A DNA stretch of 64,000 bases from positions 1-64,000 of the forward strand of contig CAVSCE010000006.1 in NCBI GenBank assembly GCA_963726375.1. The letters are read 5' to 3'. A program made the translations under genes and the position numbers. The stretch is from UTCFX2 sp963726375. GTDB taxonomy: Bacteria; Chloroflexota; Anaerolineae; Anaerolineales; UBA4823. Below, piece after piece: positions 17,855-27,312 of the stretch (positions are counted from its first letter, which is position 1; each line of letters begins with the position of its first letter). A model generated the notes under the pieces. It was not told where the DNA came from and did not search any database. It worked only from the letters and a program-made list of their open reading frames with translations.

Positions 17855-20087
17855 GTGAGAACAGATGTGATTCTTGAAGGAGAAGGAGTGCAGGTCAAGA
17901 AATCGTGCTGCTACTTCTGTCACAACAATTGCGGGCTTCTGGTCTATGTGAAGGAAGGGAAGGTACTCAAGGTTGAGGGTGATGACAGCTATCCGGTAAA
18001 CAACGGAGCTTTATGCAGCAGAGGCAATGTTAATTTCCTTTTCCTCGACCATCCGGGACGGATTAATTACCCATTGAAAAGAACTGGCAGTCGAGGCGAA
18101 GGGAAATACGAGAGGATTACCTGGGACCAGGCGCTTGACGAGATTTCTGCTCGATTGATTCAGATCAAGGAAGAGTATGGGGCTGAGGCTCTGGCAACTG
18201 CTGGTGGAACGCTCCGCACCGACGATTGGGCTCGCCGCCGTTTCATGAACCTTTACGGCAGCCCAAATGGCTTCCATAACGCTCACCTTTGCTGGATTCC
18301 AACGTTTATGGTCGAAACAGCGATCTACGGTTGGTGCCCCTTTGAGACAGACATGAGCAACAGTCGATGCCTGGTTTTATGGGGCCAGAACCCGGGGGCA
18401 AGCTCGATGCCGGAAATGACTCATATATCCGACTTTAAGAAAGCCGGTCTGAAGCTGATCGTGATCGATCCCCGATTTACCGAGACGGCTGCCAAGGCCG
18501 ACCTCTGGCTACCTATCCGCCCGGGTTCGGATGCTGCCTTGGCGCTGGCCTGGCTAAATGTGATTATTTGGGAAGGATTGTACGATTCCGCATTTATTGA
18601 GAACTGCTGCATCGGTTTTAACGAGCTGGCTCAACATGTTCAGCAATACACACCTGAATGGGCGGCGCCTTTAACCTGGTTGGATCCGGAGCTCATCCGC
18701 CAGGGAGCACGCATGTATGCGACAAATAAACCCGGAAATATTCAATGGGGAACCGCTGTGGACCAAATCGGGAAACCTGGAGGAGGCTGCCATGCACGCC
18801 CGCGCCCTTCTGCGAGCTGTGACAGGAAACCTGGATGCCCCCGGAAGCGATTTACTGACCGGTCCCGCCCAAGATTTCCTGACAGACGAAGAAATGGAAG
18901 CGAACGAGTGGCTCCCGGATGAACAAAAGTCCAAACAACTGGGTTCAGAGAAGTTCAAATTGATCACCTGGCAGGGCTACGGGCGGATTTCCGAGTTAAC
19001 CCGCGGGGTATGGGGTAAAGCGCCCACTGCCGAATGGATGTGCGAAGCTCATCCGCCGACCGTATTCAATGCGATGATCACAAGCCAACCGTATCCGGTA
19101 AAAGCCTTGATCACTCTGGCGACCAATCCGATCAACTCATACGGCCAAACCAGCCAGGTTATCGAAGCACTGCGGAAAGTAGATTTCCATGTCTCTATGG
19201 AGTACTGGATGACCCCTACAGCGGCATTAGCAGATTACATTTTGCCGGCGGCAGGCACTTTGGAGCGCCCCACGATCACCAGCACTTACGGTTGTTCGGA
19301 TTTCTTGCTGGCTTCGCAGCGGGCGATTCAACCCATGTACGAACGCCGGACTGACTATGAGTTCTGGCGCGGCCTGGCTTTACGGATGGGACAGGACGAA
19401 ATGTGGCCGTGGGAGAACCTGGAAGAAGCAAATTATTACCGGATTTACCCCCTTGGATACGGGGTCAGCAGTTATGATGAATTTGTAGAGCAGGTCCGCT
19501 TTCATTTTCCTGAACGGGAATATTATAAGTATGCCCGTCTGGGCTTCGCGACCCCTTCTGGTCGGGTCGAGCTGGTTTCCAGCACACTTGAATTGCTTGG
19601 ATATCCATCCATGCCTACCTATATAGGACCTGTGGAAAATGAATTAGACAATCCAGATGTCGCTGAGGAATACCCTTTGGTGCTGACGACAGGCGGCGGT
19701 TTCATGCCTTTTCACCACTCTGAACATTTCCAAATTCGAGAGCTGAGATTTCTACGGCATGCGCCACTGATGCAGATCAATCCGCAAACTGCACAAAAGC
19801 TGGGTATTAACGATGGAGAATGGGTGTGGATCGAAACAAAAAGAGGCAGGATAAAGCAAAAAGCCGAATTGACCCAGGCGATTGATCCAAGGGTGATCGT
19901 TGTCCAACGGGGTTGGTGGTACCCGGAAAGAGATGTCGTTGAACCCGAGCTGGCCGGATGCATGGAATCAAATCCAAATGTTTTAACCAGCACTGCAGAT
20001 GAGCACTGCGATCCGATGAGCGGTACCTGGGCGAACCGTGGTTTGCTTTGCAAAGTCTATAAAGTTAACGGAAAGGTTGGCCAGTAA
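17855..20087 (+). CDS. Molybdopterin oxidoreductase 2, acetylene-hydratase-like (frameshifted)
   Basis: Second Mo/W-bis-PGD catalytic subunit, about 743 residues, nearly the length of acetylene hydratase (730). Cluster ligands are C19, C22, C26 and C54. C146 in H-L-C-W-I-P aligns with the metal-ligand Cys, and the position of the catalytic Asp of acetylene hydratase is His23. Downstream M-T-P-T-A-A-L-A-D-Y-I-L-P and R-G-W-W-Y-P-E mark cofactor-binding loops. The frame breaks near 18770. The start is GTG 17855 with GGAGGTGA at 17843-17850. A four-cluster Fe-S subunit and an NrfD anchor follow directly, giving a PsrABC-like complex; no Tat signal is present. Confidence 0.87.
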
Positions 20088-20088
20088 C

Positions 20089-20634
20089 ATGACGCGCTAT
20101 GCGATGGTTCTTGATGCAAGGCGATGTATTGGCTGTCAATCATGCACAGTTGCCTGCCAGGTGAATAATCATCTACCAATCGAGATGATCTATAATCCAG
20201 TGACCACCGTCGGACCAACCGGTGTATTTCCATTTGTACATATGGTGCATATCCCACTTTTATGCATGCACTGTACCAATCCCCCTTGTGTGGAATGCTG
20301 TCCGAGCGGCGCATCCCAACAGCGTGCAGATGGGATTGTGTGGGTAGATGAAAACAAATGCGTCGGCTGCAAAGCCTGTGTGATGGCCTGTCCTTATGGC
20401 GCACGGATTCCTAATCACGAAAAGGGGATAGTCCAAAAGTGCGACTTTTGTATGGATCGGGTTGTTTCAGGAAAAAAACCTCACTGCGTCAAGACCTGCC
20501 ACCAGCGCGCCCGGATTTTTGGGGATCTTGAAGATTTCAAAAGTGAGGTCTATAAATTAGTCAATCGAGAACCGGTCTCGCGCCTGCTGGAAGAGCTGGG
20601 CACAGAACCGAATGCCTATTACATCCTGGATTAA
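20089..20634 (+). CDS. Four-cluster ferredoxin subunit, DmsB/PsrB/NrfC type
   Basis: Electron-transfer subunit linking oxidoreductase 2 to the membrane anchor. The 181-residue protein has the full four-cluster pattern: C-I-G-C-Q-S-C-T-V-A-C, C-M-H-C-T-N-P-P-C-V-E-C-C-P, C-V-G-C-K-A-C-V-M-A-C-P and C-D-F-C...C-V-K-T-C. I chose ATG 20089, one base after the upstream stop, since cluster 1 begins directly after M-T-R-Y-A-M-V-L-D; an earlier in-frame start would run inside the oxidoreductase gene. Its end overlaps the next gene by 23 bases, a strong sign of one operon. Confidence 0.92.
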   Translation: MTRYAMVLDARRCIGCQSCTVACQVNNHLPIEMIYNPVTTVGPTGVFPFVHMVHIPLLCMHCTNPPCVECCPSGASQQRADGIVWVDENKCVGCKACVMACPYGARIPNHEKGIVQKCDFCMDRVVSGKKPHCVKTCHQRARIFGDLEDFKSEVYKLVNREPVSRLLEELGTEPNAYYILD

Positions 20635-21469
20635 GGAGAACCCGATAAATCATCGAGAAAACACCTGGGGATGGATGTTAGCGGTTGATTTCTTCTTTGC
20701 AGGGATGGGCGGCGGGATGCTGCTGATCACGGGGCTCGGGGACTTATTCTTCGGAGAAGGCATCCTTTCATTCCTTGGTTTGCTCCTTGGACCCATTTTC
20801 ATAGCAGTGGGAGCGGGTTTTTTGATCCTGGAATTGGGACGACCTTTTCAAGCATGGAGGGTATTTCTAAATCCCAAAGCCATTCTTACAATTGGGGCGT
20901 GGAATATGATGCTTGCGATTGGATGCGGGTTAATTTATGCATCCTTCAGTATCCCAGCCTTAACCTGGAGCAGCTGGATTGTTGGACGGAAAATCCTCGC
21001 TATTCTTTGTGTTATTTTTGGTTTTGTTGTAGCGGCTTACCCGGGAATCTTGCTTGGACGTCATAAATCGCGTCCATTTTGGACGGGTCCAGCTATCCTG
21101 GTTTTATTCCTGTTGTCATCGCTAGCGACTGGATCCGCTGGGCAGCTATTGAGTGGATTGGTTCTTCCTCCATCGCGGTTGGATTTGATGAATATTCTGG
21201 CACCAATAACTGCAGGCTTATTAGGGTTTCAATTGGTTTTTTGGCTGACATATATATGGATAAAAAGGACTGGTTCAACCACTCGAGAAGCAGATACAGC
21301 TCTGAAATGGATTAAGGGTGATCTCGCTTTTGGTTTTTGGTTTGGATTTCTTTTCGCAGGAACTCTATTTCCAATTATTCTGATGCTGCTTCCGGGTGGA
21401 TTTGCGCATGCGATTGGTGCCATCCTTCCTGCTTCTGGGTGGTCTGTGGATGCGATTGAAGGTAATTAA
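20612..21469 (+). CDS. NrfD/PsrC-family quinol-interacting membrane anchor
   Basis: Integral membrane subunit that exchanges electrons with the quinone pool in polysulfide- and nitrite-reductase-type complexes. The 285-residue protein has about eight hydrophobic helices and an N-terminal W-G-W-M-L-A-V-D-F-F-F-A-G-M-G-G-G segment typical of NrfD. It begins within the end of the ferredoxin gene, so translation is coupled. It is the only membrane anchor among the three oxidoreductases here, so it may serve more than one of them. The lack of a Tat signal on the catalytic subunits would place the active sites on the cytoplasmic side. Confidence 0.9.
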   Translation: MPITSWIKENPINHRENTWGWMLAVDFFFAGMGGGMLLITGLGDLFFGEGILSFLGLLLGPIFIAVGAGFLILELGRPFQAWRVFLNPKAILTIGAWNMMLAIGCGLIYASFSIPALTWSSWIVGRKILAILCVIFGFVVAAYPGILLGRHKSRPFWTGPAILVLFLLSSLATGSAGQLLSGLVLPPSRLDLMNILAPITAGLLGFQLVFWLTYIWIKRTGSTTREADTALKWIKGDLAFGFWFGFLFAGTLFPIILMLLPGGFAHAIGAILPASGWSVDAIEGN

Positions 21470-21593
21470 ATCAGGAAACCAGAGGACCTGGCTCCCAGGA
21501 GAAGAAAGATATCGTTCTCGACTTCCTGCCGGTGATGAAGCTTTTCTGAAAGCCTGGTCGAAAAAAAATTCATAGACAAGGAAAACAAATTTA

Positions 21594-22628
21594 ATGAAGC
21601 TTGATCAAAATGTTGAAGAAATCCTTGATAGAGCACTAAAAGAACAGCCAATCAGCCGTGAGGAAGCCATTAACTTGATGGAAATTGGACTGCTTTCCCC
21701 GGAGATGTATGCTCTGTGTGGGGCAGCAAATGAACTCTCCAGGCGGCATTTTGATAACCTTGGCGAGGTATACGCTCAAATCGGCCTTGACTATGCCCCT
21801 TGTCCTGGAAATTGTGAGTTCTGTTCGTTTGCAGCCGACCATGGGATTATTAAAGAGATAATTGAATATCCTGCTGAAGATATTGCTCGAGCCGCAAAGA
21901 TCAGTGAAGAACAGGGTGCAAATGGTATTTATTTAATGGCAACTGCTCGTTACCGATCGGATAAATACTTGCATGTCGCAAGAGCCGTGAGGGAAGCGGT
22001 CTCGCCTGGTTTTCCTCTGGTGGCAAATATCGGAGACTTTAATGTTGATTATGCCAGAGAATTATCGGCGCTTGGTTTCAGCGCAATCTACCATGCTGTT
22101 CGTTTGAGAGAAGGCCAAGGCACTTCTTTACAGATCAAGCGACGGGTGCAAACGATTGAAGCAGCAAACATCGCGGGCCTGAAGCTGCATTTCTGTGTCG
22201 AGCCGGTGGGTCCAGAACATACAAACGAAGAACAGGTGGAGTTAATGTTCCTGGGTAAACAGCTTGGTGTGACTTTTAGTGGTGCAATGCGGCGCGTTTG
22301 CGTACCTGGAACGAAAGCAGCTGACAAAGGGAATATCACCTGGTGGTCGCTTGCCAGGACTGTAGCAGTTTGCCGCCTGGTGATGGGAACTTCAGTTCTG
22401 GGACACTGCACGCATGAACCGAACCTGCCGTCAATCATCGCTGGCGCAAATCTGCTATGGGCTGAGATGGGTCCAAATCCACGAGATGATCAGCCCAACA
22501 CTGAACACTCACGCGGTTGGGACGTCAGCCGATGCAAGGAGATCCTGTCAGAGGCCGGTTATGATATTCGATCTGGGCCGGCAATCACGGCGGTTGGCGC
22601 TATTCTCCAGAATCCGGTTTATTTATGA
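21594..22628 (+). CDS. Radical SAM enzyme, BioB/HydE/PylB-like
   Basis: A 344-residue radical S-adenosylmethionine enzyme. The cluster motif is C-P-G-N-C-E-F-C (CX3CX2C, near residues 65-72), preceded by helices (L-D-R-A-L-K-E and E-E-A-I-N-L-M) that resemble the N-terminal helices of biotin synthase and HydE. V-E-P-V-G-P-E-H-T and the C-terminal G-H-C-T-H-E-P-N fit this TIM-barrel group. It is not biotin synthase proper, as no other biotin genes are near. It ends in an ATGA overlap with the HdrD-like gene, so the two products are probably used together. The reaction is unknown; a cofactor-building or methylation step for the neighbouring Mo/W enzymes is a hypothesis. Confidence 0.8.
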   Translation: MKLDQNVEEILDRALKEQPISREEAINLMEIGLLSPEMYALCGAANELSRRHFDNLGEVYAQIGLDYAPCPGNCEFCSFAADHGIIKEIIEYPAEDIARAAKISEEQGANGIYLMATARYRSDKYLHVARAVREAVSPGFPLVANIGDFNVDYARELSALGFSAIYHAVRLREGQGTSLQIKRRVQTIEAANIAGLKLHFCVEPVGPEHTNEEQVELMFLGKQLGVTFSGAMRRVCVPGTKAADKGNITWWSLARTVAVCRLVMGTSVLGHCTHEPNLPSIIAGANLLWAEMGPNPRDDQPNTEHSRGWDVSRCKEILSEAGYDIRSGPAITAVGAILQNPVYL

Positions 22629-23791
22629 GCCTCAAGGGCGCTGAATCAATCCTCCAAATTTTTTCAGATGATTGCACCCGATGTGAAGCGTGCCGGAATG
22701 TCTGCTCCATTCTGAGTAATTTAGGTGCTACCCCAGGTGAAATTGCCCAGGCAATCCTGAATGATAAAATCGATGAGCGGATATTTGAAGGTGTAATTCG
22801 GTGCGACCTTTGTGGTCTCTGCAGCTCGGAGTGTCCGGCGAACTCAAATCCTGCTTTGATGATCAAAGCAGCAAGACAAATCCTCATCCAAAAAGGGAGG
22901 ATCAACCCGGAAGAATATGATGTCATGCTGGTAGACCGGGAATGGAATTTCTTCTCGATTTATCGAGCAACTTATAATATTCGATACGATGATCTTTTTA
23001 ATAGCCAATATGAGAGCCTCTTTTTTCCGGGATGTACACTGGCAGCTTACGCGCCTGAATTAACTCGTGCCGCTTATCAATGGTTGAAACACCAGGGTAT
23101 TTCCATTGGCTTTTCCGATCTTTGCTGTGGAAAACCATTGGATTGCATTGGGCTTGCAGAAGAAAATGAAAATCTCCTGGATCGTTTGCGAAGTCAAATC
23201 AAGTCTGCTGGCGCCAGAAGGATTATCACCGCTTGCCCCAATTGCGAAGTCCAGCTTCAATCTCAGATCAATGAGGTTGAGGTACATTCCATATATGAGA
23301 TCATCAAACAAGCTGGAATTCGGTTTGGGGGCAGCGAGAAAATCACTTTTCATGATTCTTGCCCTGACAGGTATCGAGGTACGAATCCTGCTGATGTGCG
23401 CGAATTGCTTTCGGGATTTACCCAGGTCGAGATGCTCAGCCATGGAAAGGATACCATCTGCTGCGGCTCTGGTGGGATCGTTTCTACGGTGGATCCAGAT
23501 TTGTGTACTTCTCGAGCACAGAGGAGAATGGATGAATTTTCCAATACGGGGGCTGATAATTGTATAACCAGCTGTATGGCCTGCGCACACCGGCTGGCTC
23601 GTGTCAGCCAGCCAGGGCACGTAAAACACGTATTTGAGATCTTGTTTGGATGCGAAATCGATTACTCTCAAATTGAGATGAATATTAAGGAGATGTGGGA
23701 AGGGGATAAAGGCGAGCTGAATTTGCAAAGACTGAGCCGAAATCTCCCCACACTCTATGAAAGTGGGAAAAGCGGTGCAGCTGCCCGATAA
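22625..23791 (+). CDS. HdrD/GlpC-like Fe-S oxidoreductase with two CCG domains
   Basis: A 388-residue soluble protein. The N-terminus carries two ferredoxin motifs, C-T-R-C-E-A-C-R-N-V-C and C-D-L-C-G-L-C-S-S-E-C-P. Two CCG domains follow: P-G-C-T-L...L-C-C-G-K-P...A-C-P-N-C and H-D-S-C-P...I-C-C-G-S-G-G...S-C-M-A-C. CCG domains bind the non-cubane clusters that reduce disulfides in heterodisulfide reductase and appear in many electron-transfer proteins. There is no HdrA/B/C set nearby. The gene overlaps the radical SAM genes on both sides (4 and 35 bases), so it may be the reductant for those enzymes or link them to the redox chain. Confidence 0.87.
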   Translation: MSLKGAESILQIFSDDCTRCEACRNVCSILSNLGATPGEIAQAILNDKIDERIFEGVIRCDLCGLCSSECPANSNPALMIKAARQILIQKGRINPEEYDVMLVDREWNFFSIYRATYNIRYDDLFNSQYESLFFPGCTLAAYAPELTRAAYQWLKHQGISIGFSDLCCGKPLDCIGLAEENENLLDRLRSQIKSAGARRIITACPNCEVQLQSQINEVEVHSIYEIIKQAGIRFGGSEKITFHDSCPDRYRGTNPADVRELLSGFTQVEMLSHGKDTICCGSGGIVSTVDPDLCTSRAQRRMDEFSNTGADNCITSCMACAHRLARVSQPGHVKHVFEILFGCEIDYSQIEMNIKEMWEGDKGELNLQRLSRNLPTLYESGKSGAAAR

Positions 23792-25058
23792 ATCTGAATT
23801 GCTTAACCATTCTGAAGGGATTTGCCCTATCTGCTTCAACGTTGTCGAAGCCAGCGTAGTCACCCGGGAGAAGGAAGTATATCTACGAAAGATGTGCCCT
23901 GACCATGGACCATCGACGACTTACCTCTGGCCGGACGCAGACCACTACCAGTGGATGAATGCCTTCAGGGTGCCATTCTCCAAACCGAAGACCGCAATGG
24001 CGGTGAAGGATGGATGTCCGCTTTCCTGTGGATTATGTTCGGATCATCTTCGCCGCCCGACGTTGGTCGAGATTGAAGTCACACAGCGCTGCAATCTGCA
24101 TTGTCCTGTGTGCTTTATGGCTGCCGGCAATGCAGCGCCGGATCCGGGTTTCGAGACGCTCCAAGAAATGGCTAAATCGATTGTCAGGCAGTCCGGAACC
24201 CAAATAAGCCTTCAACTGACCGGTGGCGAACCAACTGTTCGAGCAGATCTTCCTGAAATTGTGCGCCTGTTCCGAGCTGAAGGAATTACGGCAATTGAGG
24301 TCAATTCAAATGGGCTCGCCATCGGAAGAGATCCAGCGTTGATTTATAAGCTTGCCAATGCCGGGATAACCGGGATTTACTTGCAATTTGATGGATTGTC
24401 GGACCGAGTTTATGAACAGATTCGGGGTGCGGCTCTGCTTGCAGATAAATTGCGTGCGATCGAGAAGTGTCGGGCTTCAGGAGTTCAAGTGGTCTTGGCG
24501 ATGACGGTTATCTGGGGGATCAATCATGACCAGATTGGAGATGTGTTGAATTTTGCTTTGAAAAACCAGGATGTGGTTGCTGGTGTGGCTTTTCAGCCAG
24601 CCTTTACATCTGGCCGCTTTGAGGTTGAGTCCAATCGGCGACTGACGATGGGGGATGTGATCTTCATGCTGGCAGAACAGAGCGAAGGTAAGATCAAGCC
24701 GTATGATTTATGGCCATTAGGTTGTTCGCACCCACTTTGCTCTTGCTCTACAGTCCTTGTGTCTGAACAGGGAGAATATCAGCCGTTCACCCGTTTGATC
24801 ACGCCCCAGGAGTATATACAATCATTCGATTCCAACAGCCCTCAGGGCTCTGTGTTCTCAGATATTGCAATGAAGAAATACCCTTCCCTTAATAATGGAT
24901 TGTCCATCGTAATCATGAATTATATGGATGCGATGACACTTGAACTGAACCGACTAAAGGAATGCAGCATGACGGTCGCCATGCAAGATGGACGTCAGAT
25001 TCCTTTCTGCGCTTACCAGCTCTCGGATTTTTTTGGGAAACGGCTATATCCATCCTGA
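23757..25058 (+). CDS. Radical SAM protein of the MJ0619/Tes-like group
   Basis: A 433-residue radical SAM enzyme. The N-terminal region has the extra Cys/His pattern of the MJ0619 and tetraether-synthase group: C-P-I-C-F, K-M-C-P-D-H-G and, later, C-P-L-S-C-G-L-C. The radical SAM motif is T-Q-R-C-N-L-H-C-P-V-C-F, followed by Q-L-T-G-G-E-P-T. A Cys-rich stretch (C-S-H-P-L-C-S-C) occurs near residue 325. Characterised relatives methylate the pterin of methanopterin or join lipid chains head to head into membrane-spanning lipids. Which, if either, applies here cannot be told from sequence. The gene overlaps the HdrD-like gene by 35 bases. Confidence 0.78.
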   Translation: MKVGKAVQLPDKSELLNHSEGICPICFNVVEASVVTREKEVYLRKMCPDHGPSTTYLWPDADHYQWMNAFRVPFSKPKTAMAVKDGCPLSCGLCSDHLRRPTLVEIEVTQRCNLHCPVCFMAAGNAAPDPGFETLQEMAKSIVRQSGTQISLQLTGGEPTVRADLPEIVRLFRAEGITAIEVNSNGLAIGRDPALIYKLANAGITGIYLQFDGLSDRVYEQIRGAALLADKLRAIEKCRASGVQVVLAMTVIWGINHDQIGDVLNFALKNQDVVAGVAFQPAFTSGRFEVESNRRLTMGDVIFMLAEQSEGKIKPYDLWPLGCSHPLCSCSTVLVSEQGEYQPFTRLITPQEYIQSFDSNSPQGSVFSDIAMKKYPSLNNGLSIVIMNYMDAMTLELNRLKECSMTVAMQDGRQIPFCAYQLSDFFGKRLYPS

Positions 25059-25095
25059 TGAACAAAGGTTAGCGATTACAAAGAAGAGATTGGTT

Positions 25096-27312
25096 ATGTC
25101 TGAAGTAGAACTTGTTCGGACCAACTGCCGATTCTGTGGATACTTGTGCGGACTTGATGCTACCGTCCAGGATGGGCGTGTGATTGGAGTTGAGCCGGAT
25201 CCGGGCCGTTTTCCTTACGATGCGGGAATCCAACGCGGCTGCCGACGATGGTCGGTAAACCTGGAATTTTTAGATCATCCTGGTCGTGTAAATTATCCCC
25301 AAAAACGAATTGGTGAGCGTGGAGGCGGTCAATGGGAGCGGGTGTCCTGGGACGAAGCCCTTGATGACATCGCAGGTAGATTACAACATCTCAAAGATCG
25401 ATTTGGAGCAGAAACGTTAGCAACCAGCATCGGAGGTCCCCATGCCTCATACTGGCCGTTACACCGCTTTATGAATCTGTTTGGAAGTCCAAACAACGTC
25501 GGAATAGGACAGATTTGTTGGAATCCGGGGATCTGGATCAATACATTGACCTTCGGCTGGCCGCTTGAAAACGAGCTGGATCCAGAGTCAACCTCTTGTG
25601 CCATTCTCTGGGGGGTAAATCCTGCCGAGTCAGATAACTCACTTTTTTGGCGATCAATCCAGAGATTCCATCGAATGGGGAAGCCTTTAATCGTCATCGA
25701 TCCACGCAAGACAAGGACAGCCGTGCAGGCTGAGATATGGCTGCCTGTGCGTCCAGGAACTGATCCATTCCTGGCGTTAGGGCTTTTGAATGTAATCATT
25801 TCTGAAAAGCTTTATCAAGCTGATTTTGTGGATGCCTGGTGTACGGGTTTTAACCAGCTTGAGACACATGTGACTCATTATTCACCCGAGATTGTTGAAA
25901 CAATCACAGGAATACAAAAGGAAAAAATCATTGCAGCTGCCCGCCTTTTTGCGGAAAATTCGCCTGCAACGATTGTTTGCGGACGTGGCATCGATCAAAT
26001 CGGCTCAAATACCATTGCTGCTCACCTGGCAATTTCAATATTGCGCGCAATCACCGGGAACGTTGACGTCCCTGGAGGCAGCCATCTGGCTGAGATGCCG
26101 GATTTTGTACCTGAAATCGATCTTGAATTAAGTGATAGGCTGGCTGAACCTCAGAGAATAAAAGGGCTCAATGAAGGACGGCTTGGATTTCAGACCTATT
26201 CGGGCTACCAGACTATCAGGCAGCAAACCGAGCTGCACAGCAGGCGGCTGCCGATGCGATATCTCACATCAGCTCACCCGAACCTGGTATGGCAGGCGAT
26301 GCTTACCGGCAAACCATATCCGGTCAGAGCACTGATTGTGATGGGGAGTAATCCCCTGCTCACTCAGGCAGACGTAAATAAAGTCTATCAAGCGCTAAAT
26401 AACCTGGATCTTCTTGTGGTTCTGGAACATTTTATTACGCCGACTGCTATGTTAGCCGACTATGTACTCCCAAGCGCAGGAGCATTGGAAAGACCGCTGT
26501 TTCAAACCCATGCTGGTACGGCAAATATCGCTTACGGTGGGGAAAAAGCTATCGATCCTTATTATGAACGGCGACCCGATTTTTATTTCTGGAAAGAATT
26601 GGGCATTCGAATGGGCCAGGCTGATGATTGGCCGTGGGAGACATTCGAGGATAGCCTGGACTTCATTCTTGCACCTGCAGGTTTGACCTGGAAGGCTTTT
26701 TGTGAAACAGGGACCTATTATTTGCCCAGTCCTTATCAGAAGCATGAGATGATAAATCCGCAGAATGGGAATAAGCGGGGTTTCTCTACCCGAACTGGAA
26801 AAATCGAGCTTTACTCCAAAACACTCCAGGATTTTGGATATGATCCGCTCCCAACGCCAAAACGCCCTTCATCGATCTCAAATGAGTATCCCTTGTTATT
26901 AATCAGCGGAGGGCGAAGACAGCCTTTCAATGGGTCGGCGCTTCGTCAGTTTGATTCTCTTCGTTCAATCCAACCCCATCCATTCGCTGAAATGAGCGCC
27001 TCGACGGCCTTAAAATGTGGGGTGGAAGATGGCTCAGAAATCATCGTTGAGACGGATCGCGGATCGGCTCAATTTCGATTAAAAATAATGCAAATTCATG
27101 AGGATGTGGTCAGTGTTGATTATGGGTGGTGGTTCCCTGAACAGCCTGATTGCAAACCCGAACTGGGCGGAGTTTGGATTTCGAATGCGAATGTATTAAC
27201 GAATGCGGATTTAAAATCTTCCGACCGAATGATTGGTACCTGGACCTATAATGGTATACCCTGCAGAGTGCATTCTTTACAATCGAATTTGGAGATCAAC
27301 GATGACAGGTAA
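25096..27312 (+). CDS. Molybdopterin oxidoreductase 3, acetylene-hydratase-like
   Basis: Third Mo/W-bis-PGD subunit of the cluster, 738 residues and the only one of the three without a frame break. The 4Fe-4S ligands are C11, C14, C18 and C49. C141 in Q-I-C-W-N-P is at the metal-ligand position. The residue after the second Cys is Gly, not Asp. I chose ATG 25096 because M-S-E-V-E-L-V-R-T-N leads straight into the cluster motif; the frame is open further upstream, into the radical SAM gene. Like its paralogues it has no Tat signal. It overlaps the DUF2064 gene by 11 bases. Confidence 0.88.
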   Translation: MSEVELVRTNCRFCGYLCGLDATVQDGRVIGVEPDPGRFPYDAGIQRGCRRWSVNLEFLDHPGRVNYPQKRIGERGGGQWERVSWDEALDDIAGRLQHLKDRFGAETLATSIGGPHASYWPLHRFMNLFGSPNNVGIGQICWNPGIWINTLTFGWPLENELDPESTSCAILWGVNPAESDNSLFWRSIQRFHRMGKPLIVIDPRKTRTAVQAEIWLPVRPGTDPFLALGLLNVIISEKLYQADFVDAWCTGFNQLETHVTHYSPEIVETITGIQKEKIIAAARLFAENSPATIVCGRGIDQIGSNTIAAHLAISILRAITGNVDVPGGSHLAEMPDFVPEIDLELSDRLAEPQRIKGLNEGRLGFQTYSGYQTIRQQTELHSRRLPMRYLTSAHPNLVWQAMLTGKPYPVRALIVMGSNPLLTQADVNKVYQALNNLDLLVVLEHFITPTAMLADYVLPSAGALERPLFQTHAGTANIAYGGEKAIDPYYERRPDFYFWKELGIRMGQADDWPWETFEDSLDFILAPAGLTWKAFCETGTYYLPSPYQKHEMINPQNGNKRGFSTRTGKIELYSKTLQDFGYDPLPTPKRPSSISNEYPLLLISGGRRQPFNGSALRQFDSLRSIQPHPFAEMSASTALKCGVEDGSEIIVETDRGSAQFRLKIMQIHEDVVSVDYGWWFPEQPDCKPELGGVWISNANVLTNADLKSSDRMIGTWTYNGIPCRVHSLQSNLEINDDR

